From assembly GCF_007293315.1 (NCBI RefSeq), contig NZ_VLXZ01000001.1, positions 679,262 through 743,261 on the forward strand: DNA of 64,000 nt, read 5' to 3'. Both the position numbers and the translations under genes were made by a program. Source of the DNA: Alkalicoccobacillus porphyridii (GTDB lineage: Bacteria > Bacillota > Bacilli > Bacillales > Bacillaceae_D). Positions 25,704-35,776 of the stretch are shown in pieces. Position 1 is the first letter of the stretch. Every line of letters begins with the position of its first letter. The notes beneath the pieces are model-generated. The model was not told where the DNA came from. It searched no databases and saw only the letters and a program-made list of their open reading frames with translations.

Positions 25704-27049
25704 GCTAAGACAGCTCCTTTTGCGGATTTAATTAACTGTCTACCTATAGAATGATACTCCACACCGTTCATGTCCATCTCCATGATATTATGCAAATTGC
25801 GACCATCGTATACAAGCGGTGTACGCATTAGATCTTTATACTGGGTAGGGGTCACGGCTTTAATTTCTCCCCACTCAGTAAAGATAAAGCACACATTAGC
25901 ATCTTGTAATGCTTGTTCCGGGCTAGTTACATAGGTGATACTTCCGTTTTCTTGTTTACCCTCAGGATACACTTTAGCAAAGTTCTTATCCCCTACTGGA
26001 TCAAAAGCATAGATATCTGCTCCGTCCTTAAGTAATAACGGTATATTCTCTAAGGAAGGGGCTTCACGTAAATCGTCTGTTCCTGGTTTAAAGGTTAGCC
26101 CAAGAACTGCTATTTTCAAGCCATTAAAAGTAATCAAACGTTTGCTAGCTTTATTATAAAGAGCAAGCTTCTGCTCATTATTAATATCAATTGCAGCTTT
26201 CACTGTTTTTAATTCGTAGCCATTTTGTTTTGCGATATATTCCAATGCTTTAGTATCTTTTGGGAAGCAAGAGCCACCATAGCCGATACCTGCATTTAAG
26301 AATTTGCTGCCGATACGCTCATCATAGCTCATTCCTTTAGCAACATCTTGAATGTCTGCGCCGACTAACTCACAAAGATTCGCAATATCATTCATATAAG
26401 AGATTTTTAAAGCTAGAAAATCATTGGCAGCGTACTTAATCATTTCTGCAGATCGACGGTTTACCGAAACAATAGGCAAATTAAATGGAGTATACACCTC
26501 AGTTAATACTTTTTCTGCCCATTCACTTTCTGTTCCAATAACAATACGGTCTGCTTCCAATGTATCTTTTACTGCGGATCCTTGTGCAAGGAATTCCGGG
26601 TTTGATGCTACTTCAACTCTTACATCTTTGATAAGGAAATCTCTAATAAACTGTTCTACTTTATCATTCGTCCCCACTGGAACAGTAGATTTGACAACAA
26701 CAAGACAATCTTGTTCAATAGATTCTGCTACTTGTCTAGCGACTGTTGCTATAAAGGATAAATCAGCTGAACCATCTTCTCGCTCTGGTGTACCTACACC
26801 GATAAATACAGTCTCAGCATTTTTATAAGCAGCTTGATAATCCGTCGTGAAGTGCAATCTACCAGCTTCTATATTTTTCTGCATTAATTCTTCTAAACCA
26901 GACTCATAAATTGGAGAGATTCCTTCTCGCATGGTTTGTACTTTTTGTTCGTCTATATCTACACATGTTACGTTATGTCCGTTCTCTGCCATGCATACAC
27001 CGGTAACGAGTCCGACGTAGCCAGTACCGGCCACCGCAAGATTTTTCAT
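25700..27049 (-). CDS. ugd: UDP-glucose 6-dehydrogenase
   Basis: Oxidises UDP-glucose to UDP-glucuronate with two NAD+. 449 residues, the normal length. N-terminal Rossmann motif GTGYVGLVTG (8-17); the catalytic cysteine is in GYGGSCFPKD near 260; the C-terminal domain has VLGLTFKPGTDDLRE. It is similar to Bacillus TuaD/YwqF. It is transcribed with the epimerase and, across a gap of about 100 bases, follows the EpsG-like polymerase. Confidence 0.95.
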   Translation of the reverse strand: MKNLAVAGTGYVGLVTGVCMAENGHNVTCVDIDEQKVQTMREGISPIYESGLEELMQKNIEAGRLHFTTDYQAAYKNAETVFIGVGTPEREDGSADLSFIATVARQVAESIEQDCLVVVKSTVPVGTNDKVEQFIRDFLIKDVRVEVASNPEFLAQGSAVKDTLEADRIVIGTESEWAEKVLTEVYTPFNLPIVSVNRRSAEMIKYAANDFLALKISYMNDIANLCELVGADIQDVAKGMSYDERIGSKFLNAGIGYGGSCFPKDTKALEYIAKQNGYELKTVKAAIDINNEQKLALYNKASKRLITFNGLKIAVLGLTFKPGTDDLREAPSLENIPLLLKDGADIYAFDPVGDKNFAKVYPEGKQENGSITYVTSPEQALQDANVCFIFTEWGEIKAVTPTQYKDLMRTPLVYDGRNLHNIMEMDMNGVEYHSIGRQLIKSAKGAVLA

Positions 27050-27151
27050 ATACTATGCCTGCCTTTACTTAATTTATTTTTACTAGGGAAATTTTCTGAT
27101 TTTTATTGGAAAACCTTTTTAAATTATTATATAAGAAAACAATTTAAGAAT

Positions 27152-28186
27152 TTAATTAAAGATATATGGTACTATACCACTGCTGTCTCTTAACAAAGAT
27201 AAATAATAGTATAACGCAGCAAATAGAATTACCATAATTACACTAAATACTTTTAATGATTTATCTTTAATAGAGTTTAGAATTTCTGGAATAAATATAA
27301 TCATAAAAAACATGAAATAAGAAGTAACCCTAGTGAATAAAGAAAAGTTTAAGGCTAAAATTTGTACCATAATTGCTACCGATAAGATGTTGAAAAGAAT
27401 ATTTGATTTAGCGTTAAATTCCAAGTCGTTTTTCTTGAAAATTAATCCGAATACTAAAGTAATAATTAAAACACCAAGTAGTGAAAAACCACCCTGTGAT
27501 GACACTTCAATATTTGACCGAGTGGCAAAATTACTTATCATAAAATTTATAATTGGTTTACCTAAAATAAATAAACCTAAGCCTGCAATAAAATATAAGT
27601 AAAGCATTTTAAATGAAGGTTTATATTTTTTTACAAAGTATACTATTATAAAACCTAGTGCAGAGATATGAAATAAGGATGCAATTAGAATGGTTATTAC
27701 AAATTTAATTGATTTATTCTGATTCAAATATTTATAACTAACCAATATACAAGACAATGCGAGCATTTGCCTAAACAGATTGAACAAATCTGAGTAAAAA
27801 CCCAAAGTTATAAAAAGATAAACGCTTAACCATGCCATTTTGGACTCATTAGCAATAAATTTAAATATTATAAACAGAGGTATGATTCCAATAATGGCTA
27901 CAAAGAGCTGGGGTTCTTGGATAAAACTAAAAATCTTATTTATAAATAAATACCCTGGTTCATGCCTACTATACTGAAAATCCCAAAAAGCAAATTCTTT
28001 AGCTCTTTCAAACCACCATATATAGTTATATGTATCTGAACCTACACTAAAATCACGTAATGCTATTATTAGATAAAGCTGAACAAACATAATCCAATGA
28101 ATAATTTTATAAACTTTTTGTTTTCCAGTAATACTAATTATACTTAACAAAATAATAAAAAATAAATTAAACCAATAAAATAGCAT
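27152..28186 (-). CDS. EpsG-like polysaccharide polymerase
   Basis: Integral membrane protein of 344 residues with about nine to ten hydrophobic helices and the EpsG-family opening (ALRDFSVGSDTYNYI, near 43-57). By family it polymerises flipped oligosaccharide repeat units on the outer face of the membrane (a Wzy role). The gene is notably AT-rich compared with the dehydrogenase genes after it, as are its upstream neighbours to 34 kb. Confidence 0.82.
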   Translation of the reverse strand: MLFYWFNLFFIILLSIISITGKQKVYKIIHWIMFVQLYLIIALRDFSVGSDTYNYIWWFERAKEFAFWDFQYSRHEPGYLFINKIFSFIQEPQLFVAIIGIIPLFIIFKFIANESKMAWLSVYLFITLGFYSDLFNLFRQMLALSCILVSYKYLNQNKSIKFVITILIASLFHISALGFIIVYFVKKYKPSFKMLYLYFIAGLGLFILGKPIINFMISNFATRSNIEVSSQGGFSLLGVLIITLVFGLIFKKNDLEFNAKSNILFNILSVAIMVQILALNFSLFTRVTSYFMFFMIIFIPEILNSIKDKSLKVFSVIMVILFAALYYYLSLLRDSSGIVPYIFN

Positions 28187-28290
28187 ATCATCAACCTTTT
28201 ATCTAATGAGATTAAATTATTCAATAAACTAACTGAATTAAAAATTTTTTATAGTATTTAAAATTAAACCTAAATTTTAATTGAAAAAGT

Positions 28291-29796
28291 TTATTTTGAA
28301 ATATTTATATAATAATACTTCTCTAATTTAAACCTTATTAATATTGATTTTAACAGTTTAGCACCATCGTAACCTAAAAATAATATCGGTTTAATTTTTA
28401 TTAGAGATAAAATTAATATTATATATAAAGTAAAGGTAATTAATACAATTAATATAAAGTTCAAATCAATATTTCTTAAAGTAATAGTTAATATATATAA
28501 AGGGACACCAGAAACAAAAGTTAAAATAATTGAGGGGAGTATAGATTTTAAGATATCACTAAAGCTTAATGGAACCAAAGTAATAGTTAAATACTGCATT
28601 ATTAGAAAGTTTAATATAAAAGCAAGTAGTATCCCTGATGATATACCCACCAATCCCCAATAATGTCCAATCCAACCAAAAATAAAAATAAATGTAACGA
28701 ATATGGCTTGTCTACCTGCTTTTTTATATACTGCTCCACTAGCATTTGCCAAAGATTCACTTACCTTATATCCAGAACGAAAAACCATTCCAATCGCTAA
28801 TACTTTTAAAACCCCAATTGCTTCTTCCCAATTTGGCCCTAATACAGCTCTTATAATCTCTGAAGAAAGCAAAAATAAATATAAACTAAATGGTAAGGAA
28901 ATTAAAAATATAAATGAAATATTTTTCAGATATATATCAGCTAATTTTTTAGGATTATCTTTAATTTTGGACATAACGGGAAAGAGTACTTTTTCAAAAA
29001 TTTGATTTAATATCTCAACAGGCACTGACATTAACTGAAATGCTCTTGTATAGTATCCTAAAGAAATGGTTCCTAACACCCTAGCAATAATAATTTCGTC
29101 TCCTCTATTAGCAAGATAATCAATTAGTGTTCCTAATGTAAATCCCCCACCATAACTCAGTATTTCTTTAAACTCTTTTCTTTTAATTTTTACACTTAAT
29201 GAATGCTTATAACTTATAAACAAGAGAATGGTATTTAATGTTTTTTTGGTCATTTCCGCAATAATTAAAGCCCAGTATCCAAATCCTAAAAAACCTAAAA
29301 TTAATCCCACTAAAGTATAACCTATTACCATAGATATAATTTGTATAAGATTTATTCTTTTAAAGTTTAGATTTCTTTGTAACATCCCGTCTGATACTCT
29401 TGAAATACCATTTATAATAAACAATACACCCATTACTCTAATTGCTAATATAAATTCTTCATTTGCATTTAAAAAATTTTGAAATATTGGAGCCAAACTG
29501 TATACAAATATATATAATAATACGCCCAATATTAACGATAAAGAAAATCCAGTACTAATATGATTCTTGTTTAATTCTTTGATATTAATTAAAGATGGAG
29601 CAATACCTGCCCTATTTATGACTTCCATTAGACTAATTATAATACCTAAAGATGCAACTAAACCAAAATCTTCGGGAAACAAAAGCCTAGCCATAATAAT
29701 TAAAAATACTAATTTTGAAACGGTCTTTATCCCATTCCCAAAAAAAACCCATAAAAATCCATTAATAGTTTTGTTTAATAAGTCTTTTTCATTCAA
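28291..29796 (-). CDS. Polysaccharide flippase (Wzx, MOP superfamily)
   Basis: Membrane protein of 501 residues with about 12-14 helices, beginning LNKTINGFLWVFFGNG as in the MOP/polysaccharide-synthase flippases. RGDEIIIARVLGTISLGYYT (near 230-250) is the family's typical third or fourth repeat. It should move the lipid-linked repeat unit across the membrane for the EpsG-like polymerase. AT-rich. Confidence 0.88.
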   Translation of the reverse strand: MNEKDLLNKTINGFLWVFFGNGIKTVSKLVFLIIMARLLFPEDFGLVASLGIIISLMEVINRAGIAPSLINIKELNKNHISTGFSLSLILGVLLYIFVYSLAPIFQNFLNANEEFILAIRVMGVLFIINGISRVSDGMLQRNLNFKRINLIQIISMVIGYTLVGLILGFLGFGYWALIIAEMTKKTLNTILLFISYKHSLSVKIKRKEFKEILSYGGGFTLGTLIDYLANRGDEIIIARVLGTISLGYYTRAFQLMSVPVEILNQIFEKVLFPVMSKIKDNPKKLADIYLKNISFIFLISLPFSLYLFLLSSEIIRAVLGPNWEEAIGVLKVLAIGMVFRSGYKVSESLANASGAVYKKAGRQAIFVTFIFIFGWIGHYWGLVGISSGILLAFILNFLIMQYLTITLVPLSFSDILKSILPSIILTFVSGVPLYILTITLRNIDLNFILIVLITFTLYIILILSLIKIKPILFLGYDGAKLLKSILIRFKLEKYYYINISK

Positions 29797-29843
29797 GTTA
29801 TAATCTCCACCAATTTATTTAAAATCCTATATACAACCAGCTG

Positions 29844-30914
29844 TTATGGTAAGAAGCTAGTAATTTCTTTGTATAAATTTTTAAAGTCATACTCTTTAGA
29901 CCTTTTAAGTCCTTCATTTGTAATATTTTCTCTTGTAGTATCATTATTAGTCAAGTAAATTAATTTTGATGCTAATTCTTTATAATCTCCTACTTCTACT
30001 AATAAACCGTTTAGTCCATCTGTTATAATTGAAGGTATGCCACCAGTATTAGAAGCTACCACAGTTGTTCCAGAAGCTAATGCTTCCAACAAGCTTACTC
30101 CAAAAGCTTCTTCTCGAGAAGGTAATATAAAAAAGTGTGCATCTTCATGAAGCTTCATTATCTCTTCCTTGCTCTTCCTTCCAAGAAAGTTTACGTTTTC
30201 AGTTATATCAAAGTCTTCAACTATTTTTTTATAGACTGATAATTGATTGACACTCTCTCCTACAACGTCAAATCTAATATCAAATGAAGTCTTCTCCTTA
30301 AATATTTTAATAGAATGCAATGCAATGTCCAAACCTTTTCTCTGGAATTCGCTACCAACATAAAGTATATTAACAGATTTCTGTATTTGATTATAATTAA
30401 ATTGGAATTCCTCTAGATTAATCGCTTTTCCTGTAACTAAAAATTTCTCTTTTCTTACTCTATCACTTACACTTATATTATTATATGTAAATTTAGAATT
30501 AACAAAGCTTTTAGTTGAGTTTTTAAATACGGGAGAGCTTAATAATTTCCATATGAAAGATTTTCTTTTAATAAATGAATGGTGATCGTTAATATTTAAA
30601 TAAAAAGGTATATTTAGATCATATGAAAAAATCGCATTTCTAAAACAATTAAAGTAGATAAAATCAATAGTGGTTGTTTTACTTAACTCTTTTATTAACT
30701 TTCTTATTTTTAATCCATCTGCTATGTGCTTACTAGATTTATAAGCTAATACATTTTCTCCGAACTTCGATTCAACATCTTCACCAGAAATTACTGTTAT
30801 AGTATATTCTTTAGAATTCACCAATTCCTTTACAAAATTATTAGCAAATGTACTCGGTCCATTTTTAGGAACTCCATAAAATTTAGTAACAAAACAAATA
30901 TGTTTTTTTTTCAT
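29844..30914 (-). CDS. GT4 family glycosyltransferase
   Basis: 356 residues. N-terminal KNGPSTFANNFVKEL, then the GT-B C-terminal donor-binding domain: NILYVGSEFQRKGLDIALHS, FFILPSREEAFGVSLLEALA with the E-x7-E pair, and GGIPSIITDG. It adds one sugar to the growing lipid-linked unit, on the cytoplasmic side. Donor and acceptor cannot be read from the sequence. Confidence 0.87.
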   Translation of the reverse strand: MKKKHICFVTKFYGVPKNGPSTFANNFVKELVNSKEYTITVISGEDVESKFGENVLAYKSSKHIADGLKIRKLIKELSKTTTIDFIYFNCFRNAIFSYDLNIPFYLNINDHHSFIKRKSFIWKLLSSPVFKNSTKSFVNSKFTYNNISVSDRVRKEKFLVTGKAINLEEFQFNYNQIQKSVNILYVGSEFQRKGLDIALHSIKIFKEKTSFDIRFDVVGESVNQLSVYKKIVEDFDITENVNFLGRKSKEEIMKLHEDAHFFILPSREEAFGVSLLEALASGTTVVASNTGGIPSIITDGLNGLLVEVGDYKELASKLIYLTNNDTTRENITNEGLKRSKEYDFKNLYKEITSFLP

Positions 30915-30990
30915 ATATTCATCTCCATGAAAATAAATTAAAAATGTTCATTTTTTAAGTTTAGAATAATACTTACATAATGATAAAGTA

Positions 30991-32109
30991 CTATGATATG
31001 ATACTTTTGTACTCTTTAAGGTACTTTTCTACTAATAATTCTATACTAAACATTTCTGCTTTTTGCGAGCATCTTTCTAGTACATCATGGTATAGCTTAT
31101 GGTTATTTAACAAATTATTAATATTATAAGTTAACTCCTGGGTATCTCCTTTATTAAAAAACAAACCCGCATCTTGTACAACTTCATTTAGTCCAGGAAC
31201 ATCACTTGCAATAACTGGTTTCCCAGCAGCCATTCCTTCAGCTGCAACTAAACCAAAACCTTCCCAATTCGATGAAACTAAAATTATATCAACAGTCTTA
31301 AAAACTCTATCAACATCATTTCTAACACCTAAAAAATGCACCCTTTCATCAACTTTTAAATTCTTAGCTAGCTGTTCTTGCTCTACTTTCTTCTTTCCAT
31401 CCCCTATTAATAATAAATGAACTTCTCTGGGTAATTGAATCATAGCTTTTATTAAAGTTTCCTGATCTTTTTGGGGTGAGAAGCTACCAACCATACATAA
31501 CAATTTTGTTTCTTCAGTAAAATGATTAATTATTTCTCTTTTATAATAGGGTTTAGCTACTTTGAATTTCTTTACATCCACACCATTATGTACGACTGCG
31601 AATTTATTATAATCTTCTCTTTTAGGCTTTAACCAACTTATTAGATTTTTTTGAGTATGGTCCGATATTGATATAACTTTACTGTAGCTTCTATAAATAA
31701 ATTTTTCTAAATGTCTTAAGTAAAGTTTATCTCTTCTCTTGTTATGAGTGCTATGTTCAGTAGTTAAAAATTTAGTTTTACTTTTTAAAAGAGATTTTGA
31801 TGCTAGCGACACCCAATAATTACTCGGAAATAAGTGTACATGCACTAGATCATAATCCCCCTCTTTAATAAAATTTCTAATGTACAAACTATTTAACGGA
31901 TTGTAGACACTCTGTAATTTAATACTTTTAACATTAATTCCAGTTTTAATAATCTCATCTTTGAATATATTTTTTTCATCCGAAAGAAGTAGAATATCTG
32001 TCTCAATATTATTTTTTTGATTCATTAGACGAACTGTATCTATAAGTAATCTCTGAGCTCCACCAGGACTCAGTCTATTTATAACATGTAATATTTTAAT
32101 AAATATCAT
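30991..32109 (-). CDS. GT4 family glycosyltransferase
   Basis: 372 residues, retaining GT-B type: ILHVINRLSPGGAQRLLIDT at the N-terminus, MVGSFSPQKDQETLIKA, DIILVSSNWEGFGLVAAEGM with E-x7-E, and GKPVIASDVPG. The ATG at 32109 has its AAAGGA directly against it, with almost no spacing. The usual N-terminus of the family (KILHVINRL) begins five codons later at an ATT with correct spacing, so initiation may be at that unusual codon. It follows the kinase-fold gene by five bases. Confidence 0.87.
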   Translation of the reverse strand: MIFIKILHVINRLSPGGAQRLLIDTVRLMNQKNNIETDILLLSDEKNIFKDEIIKTGINVKSIKLQSVYNPLNSLYIRNFIKEGDYDLVHVHLFPSNYWVSLASKSLLKSKTKFLTTEHSTHNKRRDKLYLRHLEKFIYRSYSKVISISDHTQKNLISWLKPKREDYNKFAVVHNGVDVKKFKVAKPYYKREIINHFTEETKLLCMVGSFSPQKDQETLIKAMIQLPREVHLLLIGDGKKKVEQEQLAKNLKVDERVHFLGVRNDVDRVFKTVDIILVSSNWEGFGLVAAEGMAAGKPVIASDVPGLNEVVQDAGLFFNKGDTQELTYNINNLLNNHKLYHDVLERCSQKAEMFSIELLVEKYLKEYKSIIS

Positions 32110-32114
32110 TCCTT

Positions 32115-33128
32115 TTATTTAACTGATATTATTTTTTCAAGTTTTCTTATTACTCTTCGCCTTTCATAATGTAGCATCTTAAAAGCAAATATATTATAAA
32201 CTGAGCTCTTAGATAAGAATTTATTCTTTATTTTATGTTTTTCTTGAAAAATCATTAATTCGCCTATTCGCTGTAATTCCAAAATAGATAGAAATACATT
32301 AAATTCTTTCTCATTTAAGTCAGCAAAGTTTAGGTTTTTTTTATATTCCAATAAGAAAATATTTTCACATTCCTCTACACTTGTCCTATTAAAAAATAAC
32401 CCTTTTTTTATAAACGCTTTGCGCAAGCCAATATTAAAAGTAGCGAGATCCCAAAACAGTGTATTCTGCATTGCTGATTCTGGTGGATCTATTAAAGATA
32501 TTTCCCCTTGAAAAAAATATAAATTTAAGGGATCAAAATCTTTATATACTTTTCCTATAGGGCAACCTTTATTGTGAATTAGCAGAAAAGATCTATCTAA
32601 TATTTTTCTCTCTTTACTAGTTAATTCTTTAGGGATTTTTTTCAAATCTTCGAATACTTCTTCTATACTATTTTTATATTCAATCTTACAATTCCATGAT
32701 GAATGAATTTCTGAAATAACTTTGCCCGCTAATCTACATGCTTCTAAAAGTTCAGCCGTTTTTTTTTTATCTACTAAAGAGGCAATTGATTCTCCATTTA
32801 CTAAGTCCATCATATATAAATTGTCTTCAGAAATGAAACCGTATGCCTTTGGTACTGATAAATTATTTGATTTAATTAATGCTAAATTAATAAGTGATTC
32901 ATATTCACTTTTGAAACTATTTAAGTTCATTGTTTTATTCTGTTTTATGATTAAATTCTTTAAACTATCAGTCTTAACCTTATAAATTTTTGAATTCCTA
33001 TTTTCTATCCATAATTCTATACTATTTATCTTTTCACAAATTAATCTTTCAATTTTTTCTTGACTTATTTCAGTTGGAGTATTGAAATGCTCTTTTTTTA
33101 TAAGTCTTGCGTTTTCAAGAATATTCAT
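32115..33128 (-). CDS. Protein-kinase-fold / phosphotransferase-like protein in the polysaccharide operon
   Basis: 337 residues. The fold resembles aminoglycoside-phosphotransferase kinases: an N-terminal lobe with LIIKQNK, a hinge YMMDLVNGES, a catalytic loop YKDFDPLNLYFF with the D-x4-N arrangement, and LIDPPE in the place of the metal-binding DFG. The start is set by AAGGAGG before ATG at 33128; a longer frame to 33173 has a weaker site. It may phosphorylate a sugar or lipid-linked glycan, as some capsule kinases do; this is inferred only from fold and location. Confidence 0.65.
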   Translation of the reverse strand: MNILENARLIKKEHFNTPTEISQEKIERLICEKINSIELWIENRNSKIYKVKTDSLKNLIIKQNKTMNLNSFKSEYESLINLALIKSNNLSVPKAYGFISEDNLYMMDLVNGESIASLVDKKKTAELLEACRLAGKVISEIHSSWNCKIEYKNSIEEVFEDLKKIPKELTSKERKILDRSFLLIHNKGCPIGKVYKDFDPLNLYFFQGEISLIDPPESAMQNTLFWDLATFNIGLRKAFIKKGLFFNRTSVEECENIFLLEYKKNLNFADLNEKEFNVFLSILELQRIGELMIFQEKHKIKNKFLSKSSVYNIFAFKMLHYERRRVIRKLEKIISVK

Positions 33129-33166
33129 AAGAAAATGTTCCTCCTTATTACTAGTTTTAAGATAAT

Positions 33167-34258
33167 TTAACATTTATTTATTTCTTCCATATATGCTTTA
33201 ATAACAGTATTTCTGTCAAAACTCTTTTCAACTTTTTTTCTTCCGGCTAGTCCCATTTGCTTTTTTACTAAAAACTCTAATTTTAAGAAGCCTTCAATTT
33301 TTAATATTAAATCCTCACTATTATTCGCTTTGACAATATAACCATTTATTCCATCATCTACAACCTCTCGGCAACCACTTCTATCAGTTGTAATTATTGG
33401 CCTACCTACTGCGGCACTTTCAAGCAGTACATTAGATAAACCTTCCGGATAATATGTTGGATGAATGGTACAATGTGTTCTTTCAAGGATATTATTAATA
33501 TTCCTTATCATACCATGGTAGTGAATAATGCCTTCATTATGATATTTATACAACTTATCTTCATATGCTTCTTCACAAAAACCACAGATATGAAATCGTG
33601 TATTAGGATATTTACCTTTTATAAATTCAGCAGCTTCTAAGTATTGCTCTATTCCTTTTTGTTTCATTATTCTCGAAATAAATACAAATTCAATTTTATC
33701 ATCACTTGGATAATCTAGAAGGTTAAATTGCTCCAAATTCACACCTGAACCAGGTAATAGTTTATGTTTACTAACAGCGATATTTCTTCTTTTGAAGAAA
33801 TCCATATTTTCTTGATTCTGAAAGAAAACTGTATTGATTTTTTTGAAAGCATTTTTATATAATGCAGTTGTAATTTTTTGCATCAAACCACCGTTTTCTA
33901 CAGCTGTTCCAAGACCGGTTATATTGGCTATATATGGTATCCCGAGAGTTTTACATGCAATCCCACCATAAATATTTGGTTTTATAGTAAAAGTCAGCAC
34001 TACATCTGCTTTTACACGTTTAATAAGTTGTTTATAATACTTGATTAGTTTTAATTCGTTAAATACATTCGTTCCATGTCTGTCAAATATAATTTCTTCA
34101 TATTCACAACCCATAGCCTTTAAATCTTCTATTCTTTCACCCCCCGGAGAAGAAATTATGACTTCGAATCCTTCAGCTATCAATTTTTCCACTATTTCTT
34201 TTCTGAAATTATAGATTACTACATCATGATTAACTAAAAAAAGTACTCTTTTTTTCAT
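33167..34258 (-). CDS. GT4 family glycosyltransferase (EpsD/CapM-like)
   Basis: 363 residues. The N-terminus RVLFLVNHDVVIYNFRKEIV and GGERIEDLKAMGCEYEEI match the EpsD-like group that often adds N-acetylgalactosamine or similar to the first lipid-linked sugar. The C-domain has FVFISRIMKQKGIEQYLEAA, CTIHPTYYPEGLSNVLLESA with E-x7-E, and GRPIITTDRSGCREVVDDG. The ATG overlaps the preceding epimerase stop by four bases. It probably acts second, after the priming transferase. Confidence 0.88.
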   Translation of the reverse strand: MKKRVLFLVNHDVVIYNFRKEIVEKLIAEGFEVIISSPGGERIEDLKAMGCEYEEIIFDRHGTNVFNELKLIKYYKQLIKRVKADVVLTFTIKPNIYGGIACKTLGIPYIANITGLGTAVENGGLMQKITTALYKNAFKKINTVFFQNQENMDFFKRRNIAVSKHKLLPGSGVNLEQFNLLDYPSDDKIEFVFISRIMKQKGIEQYLEAAEFIKGKYPNTRFHICGFCEEAYEDKLYKYHNEGIIHYHGMIRNINNILERTHCTIHPTYYPEGLSNVLLESAAVGRPIITTDRSGCREVVDDGINGYIVKANNSEDLILKIEGFLKLEFLVKKQMGLAGRKKVEKSFDRNTVIKAYMEEINKC

Positions 34259-35118
34259 ATATTCTTATTCCTACTTTCAGTTTCCGCAATCGATTTTTCT
34301 AAATCGTTTACCTGATAATTACCTAAAGCAGTTATATTTTCTTTATAGTATAGATTTCCAAAAACTTTATTTAGTATATTAATTTTAGATACCAGTGGTT
34401 TTATAAAGGGGTTGAAGCCATTTACAAGTCTTATATTCTTACCATGCACACTTGCTATCATTTTAACCATTTCGCTAGTCTTCACATACTCCTTATTCTG
34501 CGGAAAAAAATAACCTTTTTCCTGATTATAAATTAGGAGCTTAATAAATTCTGACAAGTTATCAATATGCAGCATACTTCTTTTGTTATCTATGTCTGGA
34601 AAAAAGGGGGATTTTTTTGCTAACTTTGCTAACTTTGGATAATTACCTTTTGAATTTTTACCATAAATCATTGGTGGTCGTACTATCACAACGTCATATT
34701 GGTCACTTTGCAATGGTACAATCCCTTTTTCCGCTTCCAATTTACTCTTACCATAAAAATTTGCTGGATCTGGAATAGTATCTTCTGTTATCACACCACC
34801 ATTAATATTGTCCCCATATACAATAATACTGCTCATAAAAATAAATTGTTTAATTCCTGCTCGTTTTGCTTTTATTGCAATTTCAATTGTTAAATCTCTA
34901 TTTACTTCATAATAAAGTTGTTCTTGTTTGGGATCTGTAGAGACATGAGCAATACCCGCAACATGCAATACCACATCAGCTTTTGAAAAATCCTTTTCGC
35001 GCCATTTCCCATCGCGCAAACTGACTTTCTCAATGTTTATCTCAGAATCATTCTTCACCCATTCGGCAAAGGAATTCCCAACATAACTGTGCTCACCAGT
35101 AATTAGAACGTTTTTCAT
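34255..35118 (-). CDS. NAD-dependent epimerase/dehydratase (4-ketoreductase-like)
   Basis: 287 residues, extended SDR. NAD-binding motif is ITGEHSYVGNS (6-16), a variant of GxxGxxG with the first Gly retained. The catalytic site is FYGKSKLEAEKG with Tyr and Lys. Together with the upstream 4,6-dehydratase it is likely to reduce a UDP-4-keto-6-deoxyhexosamine, giving a 6-deoxy amino sugar for the priming step (as in FucNAc or QuiNAc synthesis). Four-base overlaps on both sides tie it to its neighbours. Confidence 0.78.
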   Translation of the reverse strand: MKNVLITGEHSYVGNSFAEWVKNDSEINIEKVSLRDGKWREKDFSKADVVLHVAGIAHVSTDPKQEQLYYEVNRDLTIEIAIKAKRAGIKQFIFMSSIIVYGDNINGGVITEDTIPDPANFYGKSKLEAEKGIVPLQSDQYDVVIVRPPMIYGKNSKGNYPKLAKLAKKSPFFPDIDNKRSMLHIDNLSEFIKLLIYNQEKGYFFPQNKEYVKTSEMVKMIASVHGKNIRLVNGFNPFIKPLVSKINILNKVFGNLYYKENITALGNYQVNDLEKSIAETESRNKNI

Positions 35119-35738
35119 TTTGATACATACTCCTTTTTGTCTTCTTCCTTTACTTCTTTATAGCCTTCAACCACGCCATCACTTTTCGCCACACTGACAA
35201 AAGTACCAAAGAAGCATTTAATATCCATTAAAACACCTATCTTTTTAATGTACTCTCCATCCAACTTTGCTTTAATGTCAATGGGTAATTCATCTCGTCC
35301 ATTGATTTGGGCCCAGCCAGTCAAGCCTGGACGTATATCATTTGCGTGATATTTATCTCTTTCTTCAATTAAATCAAACTGATTCCATAGAGCTGGTCTT
35401 GGACCTATAATACTCATTTGTCCTGCTATAATATTAAATATTTGAGGTAGCTCATCAAGTGATGTTTTCCTAAGAAACTTCCCTACTTTTGTAATATATT
35501 GATCTGGATTCTTTAATAAGTGTGTTGGGGTGTCTTTAGGTGTATCCACACGCATGGTTCTAAACTTTAAAATGCTAAAATAAGTTTTATTTATTGCAAC
35601 TCTTTTTTGTTTAAAGAAAACAGGTCCCGGAGACTCAAGCTTAATTGCTAAAACTAACACTAGTAGGATAGGTGATATCATGACCAGTCCTACTAATGAA
35701 ATGATTAAATCAAAACACCTTTTCACTTTTAAATACAT
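35115..35738 (-). CDS. Undecaprenyl-phosphate sugar-1-phosphate transferase (priming)
   Basis: Bacterial sugar transferase of 207 residues that starts each repeat unit by moving sugar-1-phosphate to undecaprenyl phosphate. One N-terminal membrane helix, then FFKQKRVAINKTYFSILKFR, KTSLDELPQIFNIIAGQMS and GPRPAL, then RPGLTGWAQINGRD. This is the short form without the N-terminal helical bundle. The start is the ATG with AGGAG eight bases before; a TTG two codons earlier would be too close to it. Confidence 0.92.
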   Translation of the reverse strand: MYLKVKRCFDLIISLVGLVMISPILLVLVLAIKLESPGPVFFKQKRVAINKTYFSILKFRTMRVDTPKDTPTHLLKNPDQYITKVGKFLRKTSLDELPQIFNIIAGQMSIIGPRPALWNQFDLIEERDKYHANDIRPGLTGWAQINGRDELPIDIKAKLDGEYIKKIGVLMDIKCFFGTFVSVAKSDGVVEGYKEVKEEDKKEYVSK

Positions 35739-35776
35739 AGACAATACTCCTTCTTTTACTTTTTTAAATAGGAGAG

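Noticed and set aside
27090..27104. CodY-like box upstream of ugd
   Set aside because: Three mismatches in very AT-rich DNA is no better than chance.
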